DNA of 50,150 bases from JACKII01 sp963974445 (GCA_963974445.1 CAXBDI010000010.1:1-50150), one strand, 5' to 3'; counted from the first letter of the stretch, positions 25,756 to 34,392 are shown. Numbers and translations: made by a program. Notes: a model not told the origin generated them from the letters alone.

Positions 25756-26385
25756 ATGCGCCGGCCTACCTCGATGCGCGGCCTGGAAGACCTGGGTCGG
25801 GTGCGCCTGTCGCAGCATTTCTTCCTGCGGGATTTCCTCTTCAGCGAGATCGCGGCGATCTACGGCATCCAGAACATTCCAGACGACCCGGACTTGGCCA
25901 TCGCTGCCGGCACCCGCCTTTGCGAGGATTTGTTGGAACCGCTGTGGCGCACCTTCGGCGGCATCAATATCCGCAGCGGCTTTCGCAGCGTGCAGGTCAA
26001 CGATTTCGGCAATATCCACGACCTGAGCTGCGCCCGAAGCGAGAAGGATTTCGCCGGCCACATCTGGGACCGGCGCGATGCTGCGGGACGGATGGGCGCA
26101 TGCGCGACGGTCGTCGTGCCCTGGTTTCTGGGCCAGTACGAGCGCACCGGAGATTGGCGGCCGCTGGCGTGGTGGGTGCACGACCACCTGCCGTACCATC
26201 ACATGCTGTTCTTCCCGAAACTCGCCGCCTTCAACCTGACATGGCGGGAGGCGCCGGAGCGCCTGATCTACAGCCACGCCAAGCCGCAGCGCGGCTGGTT
26301 GACGAAACCCGGCATGACGAACTATGCGGGCGGTCATTCGTCAGAATATCTCGGATTTCCGGCGTTGGCGGAGCACCGCGCCTAA
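25756..26385 (+). CDS. Conserved protein with weak resemblance to M15-type peptidases
   Basis: About 209 residues. No signal peptide or membrane segment. A segment LEPLWRTFGGINIRSGFRSV resembles the core of M15/VanY-type D-Ala-D-Ala peptidases, where a substrate-binding SGFRS motif is common. The expected SxHxxGxAxD zinc motif is not clear (KDFAGHIWDRRDAAGRMGA is the nearest), so catalysis is doubtful. The start at 25756 (MRRPTSMR) is preferred because GGAG lies eight bases upstream; 25711 is the alternative. Unknown function. Confidence 0.55.
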   Translation: MRRPTSMRGLEDLGRVRLSQHFFLRDFLFSEIAAIYGIQNIPDDPDLAIAAGTRLCEDLLEPLWRTFGGINIRSGFRSVQVNDFGNIHDLSCARSEKDFAGHIWDRRDAAGRMGACATVVVPWFLGQYERTGDWRPLAWWVHDHLPYHHMLFFPKLAAFNLTWREAPERLIYSHAKPQRGWLTKPGMTNYAGGHSSEYLGFPALAEHRA

Positions 26386-26393
26386 GGCTCCGG

Positions 26394-26711
26394 CTACATA
26401 ATCGCGTCGGGCGCCAATGTCACTTTCAGGCCATCCAGGCTCTCGTCGAATTCGATCTGACAGGCCAGACGCGAAGTGTCGAACACCTCTAGCGCCAGGT
26501 CGAGCATGTCGATCTCTTCGTCGCTCTTGGCCGGCAGCTTGTCGTACCAGGCCTCGTCGACGATGACGTGACAGGTCGCGCACACACAGGAGCCGCCGCA
26601 CTCCGCCTTGATCGGCAGGCCGGCGTCGCGGATCATCTCCATCACCGTCCAGCCAACGGTCGCCTCGACCTCGTGCTCCACGCCATGGCCGTCGGTCACC
26701 AAGATTTTCAT
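26394..26711 (-). CDS. [2Fe-2S] ferredoxin, adrenodoxin/ISC-like
   Basis: A 105-residue ferredoxin. The cluster loop AECGGSCVCATCHVIV gives the C-x5-C-x2-C pattern and the fourth Cys is in SRLACQIEF. These features are typical of vertebrate-type/ISC ferredoxins that feed monooxygenases or Fe-S assembly. The start is at 26711 (MKILVTDG) after GGAGCC; longer open-frame readings are shadows of the reductase gene. It lies 38 bp downstream of a ferredoxin-NADP reductase on the same strand, so the two likely form a redox pair. Confidence 0.92.
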   Translation of the reverse strand: MKILVTDGHGVEHEVEATVGWTVMEMIRDAGLPIKAECGGSCVCATCHVIVDEAWYDKLPAKSDEEIDMLDLALEVFDTSRLACQIEFDESLDGLKVTLAPDAIM

Positions 26712-26749
26712 AAGAGCAGGCTCCTTCGGGTCGGATCGACAGGCACAGC

Positions 26750-27781
26750 CTAGCGTACCCCGAGTTTTTTCTGTAGTTCGCTGGAGGACGTCGTGTACTG
26801 AAACCGCAACCGCTCGCCCGGGCGCGCCAGCCGGAACGCCTCCTGACTCATCAAGGCCGCCTCGTGAAAGCCGGAGAGGATCAGCTTCAGCTTGCCAGGA
26901 TAGGTGTTGATGTCGCCGATGGCGAAAATGCCCGGCACGTTGGTCTCGAACTTCTCCGTGTCCACCGGGATCAGGTTCTGCTCCAGATTGATGCCGAACT
27001 CGGCCACCGGCCCCAGCTTCATCGTCAGGCCATAGAACGGCAGCAGCACATCGCACTTATGGATGAACTCACCGGTCTCTTTGCTCTTCAGCACGACGCC
27101 GGTGAGCGTGTCGCCATCGCCCTCCAGGCTGGCCATCTGCGCGATGTGCAGCTTGCCCTTGCCGGATGCCACGGCCGAGCGCATGCCGTCGACCGAGTGC
27201 GGCGCAGCGCGGAAGCCGTCGCGGTGATGCACCAAAGCGATGGAATTCGCGATCGGCTGTAGCGCCAAGAACCAGTCCAGCGCCGAATCGCCGCCACCGG
27301 CCACCAGCACGTCGCGGTCGCGGAACTGCTCCATCTGGCGCACGGAATAGAAGACGCTCTTGCCTTCGTAGGATTCGATCCCCGCCAGGTGCGGCTTTTT
27401 CGGCACGAAGCTGCCACCGCCAGCAGCGATCACCAGCACCGGCGCTTCCAGCACGGTGCCGGCGTCGGTCACCAGCCGCCAGTGGCCGTTTTCGAGCTTG
27501 GTCAGCTCTTCCGCCATTTCCGACAGGTGAAACTGTGGGTCGAACGGCGCGATCTGCGCCATCAGCTTGTCGGTCAGTTCCTGACCGGTGCAGATCGGGA
27601 TGCCCGGAATATCATAGATCGGTTTTTCCGGGTAAAGCTCGGCGCATTGGCCGCCCGGCCGGTCGAGGATATCGACCAGATGGGCTTTCAGCCCCAGCAG
27701 GCCGAGTTCGAACACCGCAAACAGACCAACAGGCCCGGCACCGACGATGATCACGTCGGTTTGTTGCGCCGCTTCAGTCAC
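26750..27781 (-). CDS. Ferredoxin-NADP+ reductase, thioredoxin-reductase-like type
   Basis: A 343-residue homodimeric-type FAD protein. The FAD-binding motif is VIIVGAGPVGLFAVFELGLL and the NADPH-binding motif is DVLVAGGGDSALDWFLAL. The C-terminal FAD contact is VPGIFAIGDINTYPGKLKLI. The redox-active CxxC of thioredoxin reductases is absent (segment SVRQMEQFRD and following), as expected for TrxR-like ferredoxin-NADP reductases of the YumC type found in Bacillus and alphaproteobacteria. It exchanges electrons between NADPH and ferredoxin. Gene order rpmF - reductase - ferredoxin, all leftward with short gaps, implies co-transcription. Confidence 0.9.
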   Translation of the reverse strand: MTEAAQQTDVIIVGAGPVGLFAVFELGLLGLKAHLVDILDRPGGQCAELYPEKPIYDIPGIPICTGQELTDKLMAQIAPFDPQFHLSEMAEELTKLENGHWRLVTDAGTVLEAPVLVIAAGGGSFVPKKPHLAGIESYEGKSVFYSVRQMEQFRDRDVLVAGGGDSALDWFLALQPIANSIALVHHRDGFRAAPHSVDGMRSAVASGKGKLHIAQMASLEGDGDTLTGVVLKSKETGEFIHKCDVLLPFYGLTMKLGPVAEFGINLEQNLIPVDTEKFETNVPGIFAIGDINTYPGKLKLILSGFHEAALMSQEAFRLARPGERLRFQYTTSSSELQKKLGVR

Positions 27782-27817
27782 GCGCCTAAACCTTTACCCG
27801 CGGAGAAATGGAGAAGC

Positions 27818-28003
27818 TTAGTACTTCTCTTTCGGCTCCAGCACCTGGCGACCGCGATACATGCCGGTTTCCAGGTCGATGTGGTGCGGACGGTGGAATT
27901 CGCCGGTGTCCTTGTCCTCGCGCAGATTGTCGTGCTTGAGGGCGTGGTGCGAGCGGCGCATGCCACGCTTGGAGATCGACGTTTTTCTCTTCGGAACAGC
28001 CAT
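27818..28003 (-). CDS. rpmF: 50S ribosomal protein L32
   Basis: A 61-residue basic protein starting MAVPKRKTSISKRGMRRSHH, the L32 hallmark. The rest matches the alphaproteobacterial L32 without the four zinc-binding cysteines. AGGAG precedes the ATG. The frame is open to 28048 but the earlier Met is not used. It is followed after about 36 bp by the ferredoxin-NADP reductase gene. Confidence 0.95.
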   Translation of the reverse strand: MAVPKRKTSISKRGMRRSHHALKHDNLREDKDTGEFHRPHHIDLETGMYRGRQVLEPKEKY

Positions 28004-28198
28004 GGGAGGGCTCCTAAAATACCGGGCGGCCGCGGATAGTGACATCACGCGGCCGCGCTATAGAAGCAGGTCTTATACGGGCTTAGCCGGAGTTTGCCAA
28101 GACCTCGGTTGGTGTTTGTGCGTCGCACATACCTCGCCTAAGGTAGCGGCCAGGTGAGATCACCAATGGCTCGTACTTTTAGAGGAGACGCTACCGCC

Positions 28199-28615
28199 AT
28201 GAGCGACAAACCCGGCCGGCCCGTACCGAAGGCCACGCCCGAAACCCAGCACTTCTGGGACGGCTGCAACAACGGCAAGATCGTGTTGCAACGCTGCAAG
28301 GATACCGGCAAAGCCTATTTCCCGCCGCGCCCGTTCAGCCCCTACACCGGCTCCCGCAATGTCGAGACGTTTGAGGCGTCCGGCAAGGGCGTGCTCTGGT
28401 CCTACATCATCAGCCACCGCGACCACCCGAATTTCGACATGAAGGCGCCGTACGCCATCGCCGTCGTCAAGCTCGACGAGGGCGTGCAGATGATGACCAA
28501 CATCATGGACTGCGCCCAGACGCCGGAAGCCTTGCAGCTCGACATGCCGTTGCAGGTGACCTTCAAGCGCCTGACCGACGACATCAACCTGCCGCTGTTC
28601 AAGCCCGCCTCCTAG
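28199..28615 (+). CDS. OB-fold DUF35 protein with degenerate zinc ribbon
   Basis: A 138-residue ChsH2/DUF35-type protein, normally an N-terminal zinc ribbon plus an OB-fold that binds a thiolase or acyl-CoA hydratase partner. The order is visible: FWDGCNNGKIVLQRCKDTGK, then FPPRPFSPYTGSRNVETFEA and the OB-fold GKGVLWSYIISHR. The usual ribbon is C-x2-C and C-x2-C; here only the first Cys of the ribbon region remains and the others are replaced (C-K-D-T, S-P-Y-T). Zinc binding is therefore unlikely. GAGGAG precedes the ATG at 28199. It is 27 bp upstream of a thiolase, the expected partner. Confidence 0.85.
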   Translation: MSDKPGRPVPKATPETQHFWDGCNNGKIVLQRCKDTGKAYFPPRPFSPYTGSRNVETFEASGKGVLWSYIISHRDHPNFDMKAPYAIAVVKLDEGVQMMTNIMDCAQTPEALQLDMPLQVTFKRLTDDINLPLFKPAS

Positions 28616-28642
28616 AGCGCCCAATAAAGGAAACGCAGAACC

Positions 28643-29785
28643 ATGAAACCAGGTTCCGTCGCCGTAGTCGGCGCTGCTGAGACCACCGAGCTCGGCAAAC
28701 TCCCCCATATCTCCAACATCCAATTGCACGCGGATGCTGCCCTCAACGCCATGGCCGATTGCGGCCTGAAGCCGGAGGACATCGACGGCATTGCCACCGC
28801 GCGCGAAAACCCGATTGAGATCGCCCACTATCTCGGCATCAAGCCACGCTATGTGGACGGCACCAGCGTCGGCGGCTGCTCGTTCATGATCCACGTCCGC
28901 CATGCGGTCGCGGCGATTGAGAGCGGCATGGCCAGCACCATCCTCATCACCCATGGTGAAAGCGGTCGCAGCCAGGTCGGCATGACGCCGCGCGGTGTGA
29001 ACCCGGCCTTGCAGGACGGCCAGTTCCAGACGCCTTATGGCGTCACCAACCCGCCCAGCATGTTCACCATTCCCACCCTGCGCTACCTCAAGACCTATGG
29101 CGTCGACATCGAGAAAGTCGCCAACGTCGCGGTGGTGCAGCGCGAGTGGGCGGCGAAGCATCCGCGCGCAACCTTCCGCGATCCGATCACCGTCGACGAC
29201 GTGATGAACGCCCGGATGATCGCCTGGCCGTTCTCTCTGCTGATGTGCTGCCTGGTGACCGACGGCGGCGGCGCGCTGATCCTGACCAGCGCCGACCGCG
29301 CCAAAGACTTCAAGACCAAGCCGGTCTATGTGATGGGCGCTGGCGAAGCCGGTGAGCACACCATGGTCAGCCAGATGAGCGACTTCACGTCGTCGCAGGC
29401 GTTCCGCATCGCCGGCGACAATGTCTGGTCGTCTTCGGGCATGAAGCACTCGGACGTCGACCACCTGATGATCTACGACGCGTTCGCGCATCTGCCGATC
29501 TATGGCCTGGAAGACCTGGGCTTTGTCGGTCGCGGCGAAGGCGGCGACTTCATCTGGGAAGGCAACACCAAGCCCGGCGGCAAGCTGCCGCTGAACACCA
29601 ACGGCGGCGGGCTGTCCTACATGCACAGCGGCATGTACGGCATGTACGCCCTACAGGAGAGCGTCCGCCAAATGCGCGGCACGTCTCCGGCGCAAGTAAA
29701 GGGGGCCAAAACCAGCCTCTGCCACGGCGTCGGCGGCATGTTCTCGGCGAGCGGCAGCATCATGTTCTCGAACGAGGCGCCGTAG
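28643..29785 (+). CDS. Thiolase family protein, SCP2-thiolase-like
   Basis: A 380-residue thiolase-superfamily protein of the lipid-transfer/SCP-x type. The N-terminal block VAVVGAAETTELGKLPHISN leads to a putative active-site Cys in DGTSVGGCSFMIHVRHAVAA. The C-terminal part contains NTNGGGLSYMHSGMYGMYAL and the CHGVGGMFSASGS motif. It should cleave or transfer a beta-ketoacyl-CoA or a side-chain thioester, together with the upstream DUF35 protein. Such pairs occur in steroid and fatty-acid catabolism; which substrate applies here is unknown. Confidence 0.88.
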   Translation: MKPGSVAVVGAAETTELGKLPHISNIQLHADAALNAMADCGLKPEDIDGIATARENPIEIAHYLGIKPRYVDGTSVGGCSFMIHVRHAVAAIESGMASTILITHGESGRSQVGMTPRGVNPALQDGQFQTPYGVTNPPSMFTIPTLRYLKTYGVDIEKVANVAVVQREWAAKHPRATFRDPITVDDVMNARMIAWPFSLLMCCLVTDGGGALILTSADRAKDFKTKPVYVMGAGEAGEHTMVSQMSDFTSSQAFRIAGDNVWSSSGMKHSDVDHLMIYDAFAHLPIYGLEDLGFVGRGEGGDFIWEGNTKPGGKLPLNTNGGGLSYMHSGMYGMYALQESVRQMRGTSPAQVKGAKTSLCHGVGGMFSASGSIMFSNEAP

Positions 29786-29807
29786 TTTCGGTTCTAGTTT
29801 TTGGAGG

Positions 29808-29835
29808 AGGGGGCTAATCTTTGGGTTAGCCCCCT
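29808..29835 (+). terminator. Perfect 10-bp hairpin after the thiolase gene
   Basis: The arms AGGGGGCTAA (29808-29817) and TTAGCCCCCT (29826-29835) pair perfectly around an 8-base loop. It sits 23 bp after the thiolase stop. No T-run follows on either strand, so it would be a weak intrinsic terminator or an mRNA 3'-end stabiliser. Confidence 0.5.
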
Positions 29836-29874
29836 ACAAAGAATGACGGAATACAAAAAATCGGGGCGAGCCAC

Positions 29875-30264
29875 ATGAAGGTATTCATTACTTTTTTTAT
29901 TTTTACTGTTGGCTTTTTCATTTTCCACCAACACGCATCGGCTCAAAGTGTTTGCGAGCAAATGTTATCTGTAGAAAAGAAGTGGAATAAGTCTCTTCCC
30001 AAGAAAATCGATCCAGCCAGCGAACTTACACAAGTTAGAGTAAGTTGTGGAAATAAAACTGTGATTTATGCCAAACGCATTCTGGTATCTTTAAGAAAAT
30101 TGGCTCCTGGTTGGGAGGAAAATCAAAAACGCCAACATAGTCAGCTGCATTGCAATGCCAAGGGGTTGGCGTCCTATGTAGGTTGGACAGCAATAGATGT
30201 CTGGTCTGACTTATCCTACTCCTATGTACTAACCATAAGAACTTCACCAGCTGACTGCAAATAG
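29875..30264 (+). CDS. Small secreted protein of unknown function, AT-rich
   Basis: A 129-residue protein whose base composition is plainly more AT-rich than its neighbours. The signal peptide MKVFITFFIFTVGFFIFHQH ends near ASA-QS. The mature part has four cysteines (SVCEQML, RVSCGNK, QLHCNAK and the C-terminal PADCK), enough for two disulfides. It ends in TIRTSPADCK. The pattern LPKKIDPASELTQVRVSCGN recalls small secreted proteins with an LPxxVDxxTxL block, but that is a weak memory-based match. Unknown function; composition suggests horizontal acquisition. Confidence 0.6.
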   Translation: MKVFITFFIFTVGFFIFHQHASAQSVCEQMLSVEKKWNKSLPKKIDPASELTQVRVSCGNKTVIYAKRILVSLRKLAPGWEENQKRQHSQLHCNAKGLASYVGWTAIDVWSDLSYSYVLTIRTSPADCK

Positions 30265-30276
30265 AAAGCCCATTCC

Positions 30277-31266
30277 ATGAAAGCCGTCGTCGTCACCGAG
30301 TCAGGCGTCCAGATCCAGGACGTACCTACCCCCTCTCCCAAGCCCAACGAAGTGCTAATCCGAGTTCGTGCCTGCGGGCTCAACCGGGCGGATTTGATGG
30401 TCGCCTCTGGCATGGCGCATGGACGGGCCGGTGGGGCGGGCACGATTGTCGGGCTGGAGTTTGTCGGCGAAGTGGTCGAGCTCGGTGCGGAGGCTAAGGC
30501 GCAGAGCCAACTCCAGCCCGGTGACCGGGTGATGTGCGGCGGCTCCTCTGGCTGGGCCGAGTATGCGGTTGCCGATTGGGGCCGGGCCACCAAGATCCCG
30601 GATGCGAACGTCTCGTGGAATGAGGCGGCGACGCTCTCGACCGCGCTCAACACCATGCACAATGCGGTCGTTACCGCCGGGCGGATGCAGGCGGGCGAGG
30701 CCGTGCTGATCCAGGGCGCGTCCTCCGGCGTCGGCCTGACGGCGATGCAGATCGCCAAGCATAAGGGCGCCGGCCTGGTCATCGGCACCTCCACCAATGC
30801 GGAGCGGCGGGCCAAGCTGAAAGACTATGGCTGCGACCTGGCGCTGGACAGCAAAGACCCCGAATGGGCCGACCGCGTGCTGGAGACCACCAACGGCGAG
30901 GGCGTCGATCTGATCGTCGACAACGTTTCAGGCTACACAGTGAACGACTCGCTGCGGTGCACCAAAGTGCTGGGCCGCATCGTCAATGTCGGCAGGCTCG
31001 GCGGCTTTACGGGCGAGTTCAACTTCGACCTGCACGCCGCCCGCCGCATCGACTATATCGGCGTGACCTTCCGCACCCGCTCCATCGCCGAAATCCGCGA
31101 GATCAGCCGCCTGATGCAAGCCGATTTGGGCGAAGCGGTAGCGGCGGGCAAGCTGCGCATCCCCATCGACAGCGTCTATCCGTTCGCGCAGGTGGCGGAC
31201 GCCCTCGCCCACATGAAAGCGAACCAGCATTTCGGCAAGATCGTGCTGGAAGGCCCGGCGGATTGA
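30277..31266 (+). CDS. Zinc-independent MDR oxidoreductase, quinone oxidoreductase-like
   Basis: A 329-residue medium-chain dehydrogenase/reductase without zinc ligands. The N-terminal catalytic domain starts MKAVVVTESGVQIQDVPTPS and contains ACGLNRADLMVASG. The NADPH-binding motif is VLIQGASSGVGLTAMQIAKH. The C-terminal part VYPFAQVADALAHMKANQHF with GKIVLE is typical of QOR/NADPH:quinone reductases. It probably reduces quinones or enones with NADPH. Its 3' end abuts the IS30-like remnant. Confidence 0.88.
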   Translation: MKAVVVTESGVQIQDVPTPSPKPNEVLIRVRACGLNRADLMVASGMAHGRAGGAGTIVGLEFVGEVVELGAEAKAQSQLQPGDRVMCGGSSGWAEYAVADWGRATKIPDANVSWNEAATLSTALNTMHNAVVTAGRMQAGEAVLIQGASSGVGLTAMQIAKHKGAGLVIGTSTNAERRAKLKDYGCDLALDSKDPEWADRVLETTNGEGVDLIVDNVSGYTVNDSLRCTKVLGRIVNVGRLGGFTGEFNFDLHAARRIDYIGVTFRTRSIAEIREISRLMQADLGEAVAAGKLRIPIDSVYPFAQVADALAHMKANQHFGKIVLEGPAD

Positions 31267-31274
31267 GGCCAGCT

Positions 31275-31425
31275 CAGCCATCGCCCGCCGGCCTTGAACC
31301 CGGCGATCCGGTCTCTTTCGACTCGTTGAAGGTGAGAGTAGCTTGACATGGCGACACCGTTTTTCTGTTGGACCACAGATGGATACCAAATCTGTCAACG
31401 GTGTTGCACCTCACCCTGGAATCCA
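31275..31425 (-). mobile_element. IS30-family remnant: terminal repeat plus transposase N-terminus
   Basis: On the minus strand an ATG at 31349 opens MSSYSHLQRVERDRIAGFKA, which matches the N-terminal helix-turn-helix region of IS30-family transposases (MSxYxHLxxEERxxIA). The match fades after about 25 codons as it meets the end of the MDR gene. A 28-bp terminal repeat lies 49 bp upstream of the ATG, at 31398-31425. No further transposase sequence is present. Confidence 0.65.
31398..31425. repeat. 28-bp repeat, left copy (inverted partner at 49392-49419)
   Basis: This 28-bp sequence is the exact reverse complement of 49392-49419. The core is GTGTTGCACCTCACCCTGG. Identity stops on both sides. 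Position beside an IS30-type transposase start identifies it as an IS30-family terminal inverted repeat. Confidence 0.85.
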
Positions 31426-31828
31426 CCCTGGCACATAATCTTCCCTCAAATGCCAACGATAGGCGTGAACCAATCCTAGTCCGGACATTTGCCTCATATT
31501 CGCCGCAAGGGCATGTCAGATGTCGATCAAAATTTACCGAAACTCTCGAATTGATAATTTTGTCCATAATGTCGTGAATAACAATAGGAATTTAAACAAC
31601 ACCAAATATTTGTTAAAATAATTCATACAAAAATATAGCAATATTACTCATTCTACAAACAAATACCTTATGAAAACAGTACATTAATTTATATGAATAA
31701 TAATTAATATATTATTAATTATTATTTGACATTTTTTGTTGGGCAATCCAGTTTGCGAGAACGAAATCAACTCTTTTCGCCACTGTCCATTCCGCATTCC
31801 GTTCACCTTTGAAAATGGAGCCATCGGT
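31426..31828. other. AT-rich non-coding region
   Basis: About 400 bp with conspicuous A/T runs between 31550 and 31740 and no plausible gene. It precedes the acyltransferase gene and must hold its promoter. The composition contrasts sharply with the GC-rich flanks and could attract nucleoid proteins. A longer acyltransferase reading from 31736 exists but lacks a ribosome site. Confidence 0.6.
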
Positions 31829-32722
31829 ATGTTTGAAATTGCAAATATGGATACCCGACCGGAGATGTCTCGGTCACCAGAAACCGATGAGTGGCGCATG
31901 CCCGAAGCCAAGGAAATGTCGCGACCGTCCGAATACCGAAGTTTGAATTGCGACCTTGATCTCAACGAATTCGTGTGGATGAACGCGGACGAATCGCCTG
32001 CAATTCTGAGACAAACCTTCGCTATGAGATACTCTGTATATTGCCTTGAACGTAATTATTTAAATCCGGATCACTACGATGATAACTACGAGACAGATGA
32101 GTTTGACGACATTTCAATTCACCTCGCCATTCGCCATAAATTATGCAGCGACGTCACCGCAACTGCTCGAATTGTGGTTTCCGATACACCAGACCGGCAC
32201 GCACCGACCTTGCCACTTTACAGACACTGCGATGTTGAACCAAAAATACAGCACACCTTAACAAATTTAGACACAATCGGCGAAGTATCTCGGTTGGCTA
32301 TCAGTAAATCAGCAATACATCACGCAATAAACTCTAAAAAATTGCACTCGGAAAATGGTTTCGACGATCTAACATCGGTTCTGACGCCAACCTCGGCAAA
32401 TTTGTCCGCGATGCTGGTTCTCTATAAAAGTATCTATCAAACGTCCCGAGTGAACGGGATAAATTATTTGTTAGCGGCCATGGAAAAATCGCTGAGGCGA
32501 TTATTCCAGAAATTTCACTTTCCCTTTCACCAGATAGGAAAAGAGGTGGATTATTACGGGCCGGTTGCGCCATTTATTCTGGATCTTAATGAATTAGATG
32601 CAGTTTTGTCTGCGAGGATGCCTTGGTTATTGGCTGAATTTAGAGATGGTCTTGACGATAACGCTTCGGCATATGGCCCGAAACTCGGCGCACGATTCGT
32701 CAACGCAACAACAGAAATTTGA
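31829..32722 (+). CDS. PEP-CTERM/exosortase-associated acyltransferase (GNAT, LuxI-like)
   Basis: About 297 residues. The segment RQTFAMRYSVYCLERNYLNP, then ISIHLAIRHKLCSDVTATAR and TIGEVSRLAISK, matches the PEP-CTERM/exosortase-system-associated acyltransferases, relatives of N-acyl-homoserine-lactone and N-acyl-amino-acid synthases with a GNAT fold. They should take an acyl group from acyl-ACP or acyl-CoA onto an amine. The start at 31829 follows GGAG at eight bases. The gene is visibly AT-richer than the flanking genes. A PaaK-like adenylating enzyme is downstream and a PEP-CTERM-like protein is close by; no exosortase lies in the window. Product unknown. Confidence 0.8.
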   Translation: MFEIANMDTRPEMSRSPETDEWRMPEAKEMSRPSEYRSLNCDLDLNEFVWMNADESPAILRQTFAMRYSVYCLERNYLNPDHYDDNYETDEFDDISIHLAIRHKLCSDVTATARIVVSDTPDRHAPTLPLYRHCDVEPKIQHTLTNLDTIGEVSRLAISKSAIHHAINSKKLHSENGFDDLTSVLTPTSANLSAMLVLYKSIYQTSRVNGINYLLAAMEKSLRRLFQKFHFPFHQIGKEVDYYGPVAPFILDLNELDAVLSARMPWLLAEFRDGLDDNASAYGPKLGARFVNATTEI

Positions 32723-32849
32723 AAGGCTCTGATGGCCGCATAGTATCGCTGGCCTTGACCCGCTCTCCGAAAAGCGATCTAGGTTATTCTGGAAAGCACG
32801 ATCAAGCGGCGAAGAGAGAGGGGGTAGGCGGTAGTTTGGTAGAAAATTA

Positions 32850-34295
32850 ATGCAAGTAGATTCGTCGACCGAACACGGTAACGAACGCGGCGAGCGCCGG
32901 GAGATGATTCGCCAATTGCGCGAAACGGAGCCGGCTATCATTGCCGAGGCCGGCGAGGCGGCAACCCTCGAAGCCTTTCAGCGTACCGTCACGTCGGTGC
33001 CGGCCTATCGGAGCCTGATCGTCGATCAGCTTGGCATCGATCCGGCAACCATACAGGATATCCAATCGTTCCGCTCGGCGTTACCGTTGCTCGACAAGGC
33101 CGCGACATTCGGTGCGGTGCCGGTCCGGGATCTCTGTGTAGGCGGCGAAATCGGCGATGTGCGGTCGTTGCTGACCAGTTCCGGCCACGGCAGTCATTTT
33201 TCCTTTGGCGTGAACACGGCTGAAAACCTGCAACGCTCGGCGCGTTCAATCGATATGGGCCTGCAATACATCTTCGGCGTCGACGAACGTCGCACGTTGC
33301 TGATCAACGCCTTGCCGATGGGCGTGAAAGTGCACACGCATGCAACCGTTTTGGCCGAGACCAGCGTGCGCGATGACATGGTCCATGCGGTGGTCCAGAA
33401 ATATCACGGCGAGTTCGACCAGATTATCATCGTTGGCGAAGGCTCGTTCGTGAAAAAAATTATCGAGGACGGGCGCGAAAAACACTCGATCGATTGGGAA
33501 AACATTCGCGTCCATCTGATTCTCGGCGAGGAGGGAATCGCCGAGAATTACCGGACATACATGGGCGACCTGATCGGAATCGAGGATTTCGGCAGCCGTG
33601 AGGACAAGGTCATCATGTCGTCGATGGGGGTGGCGGAACTCGACCTGAACATTTTCCACGAGACGTTCGATACGGTGCGATTGCGCCGTCGGGCGCATGC
33701 CGACCCTCAGCTACGCGAAGCGCTGTTCGGCCCGGACGCCTCATTCTGTCCGATGTTCTTCGTCTACTACCCGCATCGCTGCTATGTCGAGGAACTGAGC
33801 CTCGAATCCGGCCCGCCGGAGCTTGTCATGTCGATGCTGAGTCCGGAAATGAAGCTGCCGCTGATGCGGTACCGCACAGGCGATCGTGGCAGGATCTTCA
33901 GCTACAAAGAGGTCGTTGAAAAACTTTCGGGTGTAGGAATGTCGGTCACGCCCGACCTCAAGCTGCCCTTCGTCGCCGTGTATGGCCGCGGCGCTTCGGT
34001 CGGAACGCAGGATGGACCGCTGTATCCCGAAGCTGTCAAGGAAGGCATCTACGCGGTGCCGGGCATCGCGTCGAAACTGACCGGCAATTTCCGTATTTTG
34101 CCGACGAACGATGCAGCAGCTCTCATCCGGTTGCAGGTCAAGCGCGGCGAGGTCCTGCCCGCCAATGCTGAAGACGATCTCGCAACAGCTATCGCCGCTT
34201 ACACGCCGGCGCGCTACACGGTTGAATTTCTGCCCTACGACGGCTTCCCCTACTCGATGGAAGTCGATTGGGAGCGCAAATTCCGATACGTTTGA
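32850..34295 (+). CDS. PaaK/LuxE-like acyl-adenylating enzyme
   Basis: A 481-residue member of the adenylate-forming superfamily, closest in style to phenylacetate-CoA ligase (PaaK), CapK and LuxE acyl-protein synthetases. The nucleotide-binding loop is RSLLTSSGHGSHFSFG. The later conserved block LPLMRYRTGDRGRIF carries the ribose-contacting Asp. The C-terminal VDWERKFRYV supplies a Lys/Arg-rich end. It should activate a carboxylic acid with ATP and pass it to CoA, a protein or an amine. It follows the GNAT acyltransferase by 127 bp on the same strand, and the two may build one acylated small molecule (inference). Confidence 0.75.
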   Translation: MQVDSSTEHGNERGERREMIRQLRETEPAIIAEAGEAATLEAFQRTVTSVPAYRSLIVDQLGIDPATIQDIQSFRSALPLLDKAATFGAVPVRDLCVGGEIGDVRSLLTSSGHGSHFSFGVNTAENLQRSARSIDMGLQYIFGVDERRTLLINALPMGVKVHTHATVLAETSVRDDMVHAVVQKYHGEFDQIIIVGEGSFVKKIIEDGREKHSIDWENIRVHLILGEEGIAENYRTYMGDLIGIEDFGSREDKVIMSSMGVAELDLNIFHETFDTVRLRRRAHADPQLREALFGPDASFCPMFFVYYPHRCYVEELSLESGPPELVMSMLSPEMKLPLMRYRTGDRGRIFSYKEVVEKLSGVGMSVTPDLKLPFVAVYGRGASVGTQDGPLYPEAVKEGIYAVPGIASKLTGNFRILPTNDAAALIRLQVKRGEVLPANAEDDLATAIAAYTPARYTVEFLPYDGFPYSMEVDWERKFRYV

Positions 34296-34392
34296 CAGCG
34301 CTCTTTGTGCCGACGGTCGGGTTATCTTGCACAAGCCGGCTCAGGATCAATCCGGGGTACCGGTTATTTTTGTACCACTCCCGCCTCATTAC

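Noticed and set aside
28160..29626. 488-codon open frame antisense to the DUF35/thiolase pair
   Set aside because: Antisense shadow with low-complexity composition; both sense genes are well supported.
31426..31828. Origin of replication or phage attachment site in the AT-rich stretch
   Set aside because: There are no DnaA-box clusters, iterons, integrase or tRNA fragment; the A/T runs are better read as promoter-proximal or foreign DNA.
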